From: Dama dama
Lineage: Eukaryota > Chordata > Mammalia > Artiodactyla > Cervidae
Reading direction: 5' to 3'
Assembly: GCF_033118175.1 (NCBI RefSeq)
Contig: NC_083711.1
Location: 43,224,001 to 43,288,000 of the forward strand
Length of the DNA: 64,000 bases
The notes beneath the pieces were generated by a model. It worked only from the letters and a program-made list of their open reading frames with translations. It made no database searches and was not told the origin of the DNA. The position numbers were made by a program, and so were the translations under genes. Shown in pieces: positions 22,725 through 32,770 of the stretch (position 1 is the first letter of the stretch; each line of letters opens with the position of its first letter).

Positions 22725-23204
22725 GAAGATGTGAGAGAACTATTTTTTCACACAGTTCACCTAACATTACCTGATAATTGGGGAGACCGGTCGGTGGGGT
22801 GAATGTCTGCTTTAATTAATTGGTTTTGTATCTTTTTCTGTCTTCAACAGGAGGAAGTTTTGCAACTTAGGGTAAGGCTCCCACAGAAGTTAGGCTCCTA
22901 CCTTCCCACAGAAACTGAGAGAAACTCACTCTCTTGAAGTTTGCATTTCAAAGATAAGTTCACAGGTCCTTGAGAAAGACATTCCTGGGTCATAAAGCTG
23001 ACAAAAGGCCAATCTAGTCTTCAGAAGGATTTATACACATTTCAAACAGGAGAAAGCACTTACAAGTTTTCTCAAGTAAATGTTCAAAGAACAAGCTGAG
23101 GGAGGGAAGTGTATTCCCTTATTTTCAACAGGGAGAATTAAGTCTTTAAGTTGTATTTTTGCTTGCAGTAGTTTTCTTGAAAACATTTTTATACAATGAT
23201 TTGC
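22725..23204. other. Unassigned sequence, possibly an old LTR
   Basis: The stretch 22780-23110 has higher complexity and phrases such as 'cctgggtcataaagctgaca' that feel repeat-derived, but I could not place it in a family. Confidence 0.25.
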
Positions 23205-23258
23205 CATCATTTCCTTTATTTTTTTTAAATTTATTTATTTTTTTCATCATTTCCTTTA
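23205..23258 (-). mobile_element. Probable tail-only retroinsertion with 14-base target-site duplication
   Basis: The perfect direct repeat catcatttccttta at 23205-23218 and 23245-23258 flanks 26 bases that are almost all T with a few A. This looks like an insertion of little more than a reverse-transcribed A tail in antisense orientation. Tandem duplication followed by T-run growth is the alternative. Confidence 0.6.
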
Positions 23259-26200
23259 AAAAGTTTCTTGTGAACTGCCCTGTTGTACTGTGTTTTTCTT
23301 TCCTTTTACTAGCCTTTTTGCAAGGCAAAAGGTGAAAAAATATCTTTAATAAGTTAAACGTAACTTGATAAAAAATATAATTTCTGGTTCAAAGTTCATC
23401 CTTTGCCTTACATTTTACTTCAACTTTAATGTTTCAATTTGATGTTTGATTTTAGTTATGATGAGAAAGTAAGCTAATTTAAAAATTCAGATTGAAATCT
23501 CTGTATTACACAATGTTTGATTACGGTCACATTAATCACAGTTCATATTAAACCCCTGGATACTGTAGCTTGCCTTTCTGAATAATGACTGCTCTCTAGG
23601 GTTATCACTTATTAAAATAGAAGTTGTTTAGAAGAATGGTCTATAGCATTTCTAGGTTCATTGATTTCATAGCATGCATTTAATAAGCAAGGTAGAGGAG
23701 TTAACATTTTTGGATATTTTTCAAAATATTCCTATTGAATACACAAGTCTCTTGAAGTTATCTTTGATCCAAGAGCTGTGTGACTTGGGAATTGTCTTCT
23801 ATTCAGAGTTTGTCTTCTTCTGATTAGTTACTGATACTTACAATATTCATATATGGAACAGTGATCCAAACCAAGAGATGTAGAAAACTTGCGATACACT
23901 ATCCTTACTAGGAAAGTAACAGAAATATAGATAAAATGTATCATATACATTAATATAAATTCATGCCACAAGACTGAAATAAATAAACTGGATATGAAAC
24001 TAATAAGCAAAAGCATTTGATAAGATATTCTTCTAGTTAATCATAAATACTGAAAATGAAATAACAACATATGTGTTTAATTATACACAATGCCATATTT
24101 TATACAGTCTATCTCTTACTTTAGATTATTTGGAAAATAGAATAGTTTGACAATAGAAATATGTTTTTTTGTTAATTAAGTCCATTTTTTTTCGTGTGTT
24201 ATTTTTTGCTCTATGTCAATCAACTAGTCTACTTTCTCATTGGCAATCACTAATGAACACATAATTCTATTAATAGTTATATACAAAGCCAATTGGCATC
24301 CAGTTTTCAGTCAGAAATTTATGACTCTTGAACCTCTCTTTTTAATTGCATTTTGTCCTGTTTCACCAGAGGACCTTTCCTCTTGATCTGTCAGTTCAAG
24401 TAATTTTGCTCTGAAATTTTTTAATTACCAAGACCTGTTATTTACTTATTTATATTCTCAAGTCTATAGTTTAAACTTGTTTGTCAATAGTAATTTTACA
24501 TGATCACAGAAAAGTCTAGATTCTAGATTTTCTCTCTCACAGTTCTCTTCTTGAATCCTGTTTACTAATTTCAAGCCAGTCTTGATGAAAGTATGTATGT
24601 ATGGTGAGCACTAGATAGGGCATCCTTGTACAATTCACAAAATCATTCAAGTAATTTTTCATATTTCTGTAGTGACATGACCTGTCTCCAAGATATTTGG
24701 TATGGATCCCTCATTATGAAACAAATTAAAGAAAAAGTCCTCGATTGAAAGGATAAGCGATGCGTTGAACTTCATATATTTTCCCCACACTCATTCTAGT
24801 TTTCACTATCCTGAGACATCCTTGTGAAACTAGATGGGCTTCTTCAGAAAACACTTTTAAAAAATGGAGATTAAAAAAAAGGTGTTGATACTAGAATTCC
24901 CAATGAGTGTGACTGTAACCAGTAAGTCAAAGGTAACAGTATTAGGAAAAAGTATTTCTGTAGTATGTTAATCTGACTTTAAGATATATATATGAGTTAA
25001 AATGAGAATGCATAGAATATATTTTTAATTAACTTTCAAGAATAGATTTGACAGTTTCAAAAGCAACTTTGAAGAGAATAAACTCTATGTGTTGAATCAC
25101 ATGATGGCAGCAGGATTCTGAGAGAGAAGAATAATACCTAAACTCAGAACTGGTGCATCATCAGTTCTGCTACATTCCATTGTCTACAGTGGTCACAAGG
25201 CTAATCCTCATGCAAGCCATGGAATAGTATAAACTCCCGCTTGATGAGAAGACCAGCAAAGTCCAATTGCAAAAGGTAATCAAAATAGGAGATGATTGAA
25301 GCCATTTTTGAAATAATCTATGACAAAGACTGAGACATCTTCCAATAAATCTTGTCATTTTACAAATCAGTAGACATCAATAAAAAATTCAACTTTCATA
25401 GAAAAATTGTGAGCATGGCATTACATTTGAATCAATGCCAAGTTATAATACTAAGCCAAAACTAAATTAAGCAAACATTTTGCAACCTTAGAGTTTTTAA
25501 AACAGATAAATTTCATTTTCTCTTAGAAATTCAGAATAATGTTGATAAATTTTTTTTATATATCCATTAAAATGTAGTCTTTACTAGTTGACCAGAATTC
25601 ACTTATGATCTTCAGATATTGTATAAGTGCTTTCTGAAAAAAGAACTTAAGTGTTATGTGGTCATGTGGAGAACAAAATGTTTTTATTGTAAAAGGAAGC
25701 CATTACAATGAATTTCCTGATTACTATGTAATCAAATAGTATAAGAAAAATACACTTAGTTTAATGTGCCATTTATTTTGATACTATTCTGATAGTATGC
25801 TAAGCAACGATAAATATAATAAATTACAAATATTCAGCTTTTAAAAAATTTTTATAATGTTAGGTTAATATCTATTTTAATAATGTGGAGTTTTTTAAGG
25901 TTTTGCCCCTGAATAACAATTTTTAAAGTATTTTTAAATCATCATTATTCCTTATAACTCCCTACAGTGTTAAACATTTTTATAAGTATATTGGTTCCTT
26001 AGAATCATGAATCATAACTCACCTAATTATAATCAGAACTATTTTGAATTTTAAGGCTGAAAAAATATACAGGGCTTGTCTATGGAGTTGTTTAAATATC
26101 TAGCAAATAAGTGGTTTTAAGGTTTTTCTCCACATTTTAAACAACAACCTAGACAATGGAAAATAAATCAAAAGGGGCCCTAATTTTAAAAAAATTCTAT

Positions 26201-26440
26201 TCTACATGTAGGTGGCTCATGCATGCAATAGAAACATAAGACAATTGTTTTGAATTTCATTCATTGATCATATACCCTTTTTTACTTCCTCAGTCTCTTA
26301 CCGTAGTTAATAAACTATGATACAGATTCCTAGAGAAAGAAAAAGACTTGAATTAGGACAGAGGTAACAATTTCATGCTACAGTCCTGCTTTTTCCAGAT
26401 GTGAATCTTTTTAAGGGTTATCAGGCTTGTCACCAAATGA
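23259..26440. other. Long unassigned AT-rich block
   Basis: About 3.2 kb with no young repeat and no recognisable exon. Frames at 23828-24016 and 25170-25358 are short and motif-free. Confidence 0.45.
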
Positions 26441-26447
26441 TAATAAT

Positions 26448-26636
26448 AAGGCAGTTAAAGAATCTGCCTGCAGTGTAAGAGACCCAGGTTTTATCCCTGG
26501 GTCAAGAAGATCCCCTGGAGAAGTAAATGGCAACCAACTCCAGTATTCTTGCATGAAAAATCCCATGGACAGAGGAGCCTGGCAGGCTACAGTCCATGAA
26601 GTCACAAGAGTTGGACTTGACTTAGCGACTAAACCA
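26448..26636 (+). mobile_element. Bov-tA SINE with degraded head
   Basis: From 'aaggcagttaaagaatctgc' to 'gacttagcgactaaacca'. The A-box part of the head is missing or heavily altered, and the B-box region reads 'ggttttatccc'. It forms an inverted pair with the copy at 26814-27004. Confidence 0.9.
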
Positions 26637-26813
26637 CATTAGTAATATAACTGCTGAAATATACTTTACAGATTTCTGAAAAATAAGATAATATGCCTGG
26701 GCAGACTGAGGCAAGGTTAAAGAACATGGGGTATGGTAAAGGGAAAAGCTAATATGTAGTAGAAAATAATGGCAATAGCTTGCAAGATACAATATTTAAA
26801 TATTGGACTGTTA

Positions 26814-27004
26814 GTGAAAGAAAGTGAAAGTGAAAGTGGCTCAGTGTCCAACTTGCGACCCCATAGACTATACAGTTCATGGAATTCTCCAGGCCAGAAT
26901 ACTGGAGTGGGTAGCCTTTCCCTTTTCCAGGGGATCTTCCCAACCCAGGGATCAAACCCAGGTCTCCCTCATTGCAGGCAGATTCTTTACCAGCTTAGCC
27001 ACAA
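26814..27004 (-). mobile_element. Bov-tA SINE with short target-site duplication
   Basis: Antisense body with 'attctccaggccagaatact' and 'ccaggtctccctcattgcag'; the left tail is a run of gaaagt units. It is flanked by gactgtta at 26806-26813 and 27005-27012. The extreme head is shortened. Confidence 0.93.
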
Positions 27005-27012
27005 GACTGTTA

Positions 27013-27826
27013 CTTATCTATTAATTATCTTAGTAAAGGAAGTAAAATATTAGCAAGTACTACCAGTTATGAAATTCCCTTGTATAAAAGATATTTTCAA
27101 ACTTTATTCTGCAAGAATCTAATCAAAATCAATGGATGAACAAACAAAAATCAACTCTCTCCACATTTTAAAATAGTTTTGTAGGTGTCAACCATTTCAG
27201 TTGTTCTTAGCTACTGAGCTCCATTCTCGTATGCAGGGTAACATGTTACCCTTAGTTTTTATATGTATGGAATGACTCATGGACTGTTCTTGTTTATGCA
27301 GAACTTTAATAGCTCTTCCTAATTGTCATGCAGCACAATAGCATGACAATGTAATATTGTCAAACTTAGTTGCTTCTCTTTCCTTCCATCCTCTGACCTC
27401 TGAAAGATGCCCTATCCCCCATTTGTCAGACCAAATAGCAAGGAAACCTATTGATACAGTATATATACATAGGTTTGACTTTTAGGTTTTAAGGCAGTGT
27501 AGGCAAAGGTTGTGAGTGAATTTGATGGGTCAATAGACTGCAAACTGTTCCTATTTAATCTTACCCTAGTATGCATTCAGATCTTATCTCCTACTATTTT
27601 TGTGGGCTTTAATGAAAGTTAATAAGCCAGGTTTTCACAAAAGTGTTCCTCCCCACTTATCAGTGGCCAGAACCCCTTGGGTCTCTTGCCTAGGGCATAC
27701 AATTCTTGCTACTAGTTTCCTGGGAGCAGGGAGAGAATATGGTTGATAATTTCATAATTCAGTTTCCAGATTTCTACCTGGACCCTTGTTTTGAGCACCA
27801 GCCTCACACTGTCTCTAGTCGCCTCT
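27013..27826. other. Unassigned sequence
   Basis: No gene. The part 27640-27826 is less AT-rich and may be an old repeat that I cannot name. Confidence 0.35.
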
Positions 27827-27846
27827 TTTTTTATTAAAAAAAAATT

Positions 27847-28031
27847 TTTTTTTTTTGATGTGGACCATTTTTTAAAGTCTTTGTTGAATTTGTTGCAATA
27901 TTGCTTCTGCTTTATGTTTTGGTTTTTTGGCTATCAGGCATGTGGGATCTTAGCGCTATGACCAGGGATCAGGCATGCACACACTGCATTGGAAGGCAAA
28001 GTCTTAACCCCTGGACTGCCAGGGAAGTCCA
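27847..28031 (-). mobile_element. CHR-type SINE with long tail region
   Basis: On the plus strand: a T run, 'gatgtggaccatttttt', 'gttgcaatattgcttctgct', 'catgtgggatcttag' and 'ctggactgccagggaagtcc'. It resembles the longer CHR subtype and differs from the copy at 21624-21824 in its 3' half. Confidence 0.75.
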
Positions 28032-28848
28032 CTCTCTTTCCTTATATAACTTTAGTACAATTACCCATGCATTACAACTGTGGTTTCCTGTTGAATTAGT
28101 GGGAGTAGAGTCCATTGTCTTCATAAGATGGTAAATTAGGATTCTAGATGGCCAAACTAGGGTCCCCATCAATCTATTAGATTTTAGCCCCTTAATCTCC
28201 TGTGCCACCAGGCTCAGAGCCCCTCAATGGTAGCGTCTTCTTGGATTCCCTTTCTATTGTCACTGTAGCTATTTTATTTATTTATTTACTCATTTACTTC
28301 CCATTTTTCTTGGCTTAATAAAAAGAGCTCTGCAATAATCACTTTTAAACTTCCAAAATTATTGAAATTTCTTTTTCATGATGTCTTCGCTTATTGTAGA
28401 TATATCCTCTTGTATTATTCATCTAATGTTAGTGCCTCTGGGAAAGAGGCATTTATAAATGCTTGTGGTCTATCAGCTATGTTTTCCCAGAACTCTCAAA
28501 ATTCACTAAATACCAAAAAAAGGAAAAAAAAAAAAACAAGAAAAATATTACTGGTCATTAACAGAGATTTGAGGAGAAGAGCTTTTGTAGAGTCTGAGAA
28601 GACAGGAGATTTTTAATTTCTTATTTTTCTAAACTAATGATGTTTCTTAATTTATAATTTCACTAATTCTTGTTTTAATGACAAAGGACTTATTTTCGTG
28701 GATGAGTTGTCAGGTGTTATAGAAGGATAACCTTTTGTATCATAAATAAAATGTAAGGGAATGTTGCTATCATTTCTTGATCAGTATTTTTTACTTTAAA
28801 TTTCATTTCATCTTAATTTTATTTTTACAACACCATATTGCCTTATTT
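28032..28848. other. Unassigned AT-rich sequence
   Basis: Contains a tttatttattta patch at about 28271-28290 and an A-rich run near 28516-28545. No gene is recognised. The 84-codon frame at 28362-28616 runs through that A-rich tract. Confidence 0.4.
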
Positions 28849-28888
28849 ATGGGGTCACAAAGAGTCGGACATGACTTAGTAAAACAAG
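28849..28888 (+). mobile_element. 3' stub of a Bov-tA or BovB element
   Basis: Only the terminal 40 bases are present ('atggggtcacaaagagtcgg' and 'acatgacttagtaaaaca'). This terminal sequence is shared by Bov-tA and BovB, so the source cannot be told. Confidence 0.7.
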
Positions 28889-29265
28889 GAAAGATAAGAT
28901 GTAAATGGTGAAGAACAGAGTGATTCATAACTGTAGGAAGCTGCAACCTGGGATAATACGAATAAAAGTACTAGGTGATATTATCAGAGGCCATAAGTTA
29001 ATACCACCTAGTATTGGCTTAATCCACATTAGAGGTGTCAGGTTGGAGTAAGATCATGGAAATGACACAATCATTTTAGAGACCCTAAAATGGGAGGAGA
29101 ATGCCTTTGTTTTTTCTTTCTCTTGCCTACAGTCTTCCACCCATGGCTCCCTTTGCTGAAGGCAACAAGAAGGCAAAAGCACTGAATCCTGGGAATGCAG
29201 AGGCAGATAATTGACGAGAGACAGGAAAAGCGCCTTACCAGCCACCAAACTGCATCATAAGTAAC
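28889..29265. other. Unassigned sequence
   Basis: No recognised element. The minus-strand frame at 29054-29248 has no motif. Confidence 0.35.
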
Positions 29266-29269
29266 AACT

Positions 29270-29725
29270 CACATTTTAGTCCAATTAGGCCTGAATTCTT
29301 GCTCTTCCACTTAGTAGAAGTGTGACTTTCAGCAGACTGTTTAAAGTCTCTCAGCTTCCCTTTACTTAATCTTCCAAATGAGGGTGATAATAACAGAACA
29401 TGCATCTTGGAGTTGGTTTAGGGATTAAAAGAGCTCATAAAGTGCCTGGAACAATGCCGGGGATGTAGACACCTTAACGCTGCTGCTGTTTAGTTGTTAA
29501 ATTGTACCCGACTCTCTGCTACCCCATGGACTGTATCCTCTGTCCATGGGATTTCCCAGGCAAGAATACTGGAGTGGGTTGCCATTTCCTTCTCCAGGGG
29601 ATCTTCCAAACCCAGGGATCAAATCCATACCTCCTACTTGGTAGGCAGATTCTTTACCACTGGGTCACCTGGGAAGCCTAGACACCTTAAAATATTTCAG
29701 CTATCATTATCACCACTCTGTAAAC
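29270..29725 (+). mobile_element. MIR SINE, split by a Bov-tA
   Basis: Left part 29270-29477: 'cttgctcttccacttagtag', 'gtgtgactttcagca', 'aaatgagggtgataataaca', 'gggattaaaagagctcataa' and 'agtgcctggaacaatgcc', in MIR order. The right part from 29691 ('tcagctatcattatcacc') continues it. The Bov-tA at 29478-29678 lies between the two. MIR is an ancient mammalian SINE, so this sets a relative age. Confidence 0.85.
29478..29678 (-). mobile_element. Bov-tA SINE nested in MIR
   Basis: Antisense Bov-tA flanked by the perfect 12-base repeat tagacaccttaa at 29466-29477 and 29679-29690. The duplicated site is MIR sequence, which proves the insertion order. Confidence 0.96.
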
Positions 29726-29867
29726 TTTAAGATGAGTCCAAGAATGGACCCACTTTATAGGGATAAAAGGTGGGATTCCAGAAAGGTTGAAGTCTTGGCT
29801 ATTTACTCTTATATATTTATTTTTTTACTTATGTCTCTTAACTCTGGTCTGGTTCACAATAGAATCA

Positions 29868-29872
<5 letters not shown>

Positions 29873-29907
<35 letters not shown>

Positions 29908-30101
29908 GTTGCTCAGCGTGTCTGACTCTTTGCAACCCATGGAGTATAGCCCACCAGGCTGTCTGTCCATGAGATTCTCCAGGCAAGAATACTGGAGCGG
30001 GTTGCCATTCCCTTCTCCAGGGGATCTTCCTGACCTAGGGATTGAACTCGGGGCTCCTGCATTGCAGGCAGATTCTTTACTGTTTGAGCCACCAGGAAAG
30101 A
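29873..30101 (-). mobile_element. Bov-tA SINE with (TG)n tail and 12-base target-site duplication
   Basis: Antisense Bov-tA preceded on the plus strand by an uninterrupted TG run (29873-29904), which takes the place of the element tail. It is flanked by agaatcaactag at 29861-29872 and 30102-30113. The microsatellite lies inside the duplication and so belongs to the insertion. Confidence 0.95.
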
Positions 30102-30113
30102 AGAATCAACTAG

Positions 30114-30358
30114 GGATCTTGTTAAAATGCATACCTTAGACAACATCAGTAACAAATACGCCACAATGGAGAAGGTGGGAACACAAAGTCATATTTAAAA
30201 AACTTTTTTGGCAATTTCTGTGCACAAAAATAGCTGAAAAACATTGCCAAAGGGTTCATGAACAAACAACTCTCCCTTCCTTATCTCCCATTTATAGTAG
30301 GTGGAGGAATTCATATTTGTACCTGATGACACTGACATTTCTACTGAGATCCAGGTAG
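30114..30358. other. Unassigned spacer
   Basis: A short non-repetitive stretch between the SINE and the L1. No feature is recognised. Confidence 0.4.
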
Positions 30359-31648
30359 GATTTTATTTTATTTATTTATTTTTATTATTATTATTATATT
30401 TTTTTTCCAGTGGGTTTTGTCATACATTGATATGAATCAGCCATGGATTTACATGTATTCCCAATCCCGATCCCTCCTCCCACCTCCCTCTCCACCCAAT
30501 TCCTCTGGGTCTTCCCAGTGCACCAGGCCGGAGCACTTGTCTCGTGCATCCCACCTGGGCTGGTGATCTGTTTCACCATAGATAGTATACACGCTGTTCT
30601 TTTGAAATATCCCACCCTCACATTCTCCCACAAAGTTCAAAAGTCTGTTCTGTATTTCTGTGTCTCTTTTTCTGTTTTGCATATAGGGTTATCGTTATCA
30701 CCTTTCTAAATTCCATATATATGTGTTAGTATGCTGTAATGTTCTTTATCTTTCTGGCTTACTTCACTGTGTATAAGGGGCTCCAGCTTCATCCATCTCA
30801 TTAGGACTGGTTCAAATGAATTCTTTTTAATGGCTGAGTAATATTCCATGGTGTATATGTACCACAGCTTCCTTATCCATTCATCTGCTGATGGGCATCT
30901 AGGTTGCTTCCATGTCCTGGCTATTATAAACAGTGCTGCGATGAACATTGGGGTGCACGTGTCTCTTTCAGATCTGGTTTCCTCAGTGTGTATGCCCAGA
31001 AGTGGGATTGCTGGGTCATATGGCAGTTCTATTTCCAGTTTTTTAAGAAATCTCCACACTGTTTTCCATAGCGGCTGTACTAGTTTGCATTCCCACCAAC
31101 AGTGTAAGAGGGTTCCCTTTTCTCCACACCCTCTCCAGCATTTATTGCTTGTAGACTTTTGGATAGCAGCCATCCTGACTGGCGTGTAATGGTACCTCAT
31201 TGTGGTTTTGATTTGCATTTCTCTAATAATGAGTGATGTTGAGCATCTTTTCATGTGTTTGTTAGCCATCTGTATGTCTTCTTTGGAGAAATGTCTGTTT
31301 AGTTCTTTGGCCCATTTTTTGATTGGGTCATTTATTTTTCTGGAATTGAGCTTCAGGAGTTGCTTGTATATTTTTGAGATTAATCCTTTGTCTGTTTCTT
31401 CATTTGCTATTATTTTCTCCCAATCTGAGGGCTGTCTTTTCACCTTACTTATAGTTTCCTTTGTTGTGCAAAAGCTTTTAAGTTTCATTAGGTCCTATTT
31501 GTTTAGTTTTGCTTTTATTTCCAATATTCTGGGAGGTGGGTCATAGAGGATCTTGCTGTGATTTATGTCGGAGAGTGTTTTGCCTATGTTCTCCTCTAGG
31601 AGTTTTATAGTTTCTGGTCTTACATTTAGATCTTTAATCCCGATTTTA
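30359..31648 (-). mobile_element. Young ruminant L1, 5'-truncated
   Basis: Antisense L1: T-rich tail complement from about 30361, 3' UTR, then the ORF2 end, stopping abruptly near 31640. It is nearly identical over about 1.2 kb to the first L1 (5102-6330). A weak target-site duplication, gatttta at 30359-30365 and 31642-31648, is possible because the longer flanks (ggattttatt and cgattttact) also agree. Confidence 0.93.
30706..31488 (-). pseudogene. L1 ORF2 C-terminal fragment (open frame, 260 codons)
   Basis: Same product as the frame at 5395-6213: the C-terminal part of L1 ORF2 with the CWRGCGEKGTLLHCWWEC cysteine/histidine cluster and the WYIYTMEYYSAIKK region. It differs from its paralogue by only a few residues. 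It starts at an internal methionine and lacks endonuclease and reverse transcriptase, so it is not functional. The absence of stops indicates a recent insertion. Confidence 0.9.
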
Positions 31649-32299
31649 CTACCAAGTTGTCACAAATTTGAAACTGGTTTATGTTTTAACTTTGATGCCT
31701 CTTGTAAATTTGTTCTCCCCTTTGACTATTTCCACCTTTACTGGAGACAAAAAAAAAAAAAAAAAAAAAAAAAAACAGCAATACTATATTTTTGTTTTTC
31801 TTAATATCCAAGGGAAGGATAAAGTTGGCTAAGCTGACCTCACAGTATCTTGATAATTTTTGCTGCTGTTGTTTTCAATAGAACATTTTTTTAAAAAAAA
31901 GAGAAAGCTTACAGTATTATGGATTCAGCAACATCTTTTAAAAGATACTCTGAGCACATACATCTGCTGAATTGGTGCTGTGTTTATGTTCTTTGTAGGT
32001 ATTTATGTTCTTTGTAGGTACACAGCTTTTTCTTTTGTTGTTGTATTACTTTTCAACTTATATTTCAAGTTTTTCTTACATCATAGAATTTCCCATAATT
32101 AAGTCTCACATTTTAAAATCATACTGTTAAAAATCAGTTTTTGTATAGTTTATTAAAAACTAGAATAATTATACCCCAAAATGGAATATTTTTAAAGTGT
32201 AAAATTTTGTCTGTAGTCTGAAGATGCAAATGTTTTCTACTAAGTCATATCAGGGTGTTTTGTTTTAGTTTCAGCCTATCAATAACCAGTGGGACTGGA
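31649..32299. other. Unassigned sequence with long A run and tandem duplication
   Basis: A run of 27 A at 31749-31775 follows about 100 bases that I cannot place; it may be the tail of an unrecognised sense retroinsert. An exact 19-base tandem duplication (tttatgttctttgtaggta) occupies 31983-32020. No gene. Confidence 0.45.
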
Positions 32300-32770
32300 C
32301 TAGTGCTTGGGGTTTGTATTATCATTGCAAGAGGCCTTTCAGTGATAACCATCGGGAAAGGTTGAAAAAATAAAGATTTATTACTGACAGGACCTGGAAA
32401 TTACACAGCAAGCTTGGGGCCACACAGCAAGGTAGCAGGTAAAGAGCTTGAGTGCTCAAGTGTGGGGTTCTGCGTTTATTGGGGTTGAGGGTGCGAGCCT
32501 AGAATTTCAGGATCACTCTTTATTGATGAATTTAGAAGAGAGAGAGAATTTAAGCCTCAGGAAGAGAAAAACAAGTGGCCCAACTGGTCAATTACTGAAA
32601 TCAACCAAGATCTCTAAAACAAAGGAGCCTCAGTGTGGGAGGCAGCTGGGCTCTTTATCTAGTTCTGTGGCTGGCCGGGTGTTTATTTGCGATAGCCGGC
32701 TTTGAAGTGGTTGCCCCTTTGAAGTGGATGCCACGGCAATTAAAGCTTAAGCCAGGCACTTGCATCACAA
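32300..32770 (-). mobile_element. Endogenous retrovirus LTR (antisense)
   Basis: The plus strand has 'aaataaagatttattactga' and 'ggccacacagcaagg', the complement of an LTR R/U5 region, followed by U3-like sequence of higher GC up to about 32770. No internal coding region is present. Frames at 32448-32874 are accidental. Confidence 0.55.

Noticed and set aside
22780..23110. A further ERV LTR
   Set aside because: Some phrases seem repeat-derived, but I could not identify a poly(A) signal, TATA box or family hallmark.
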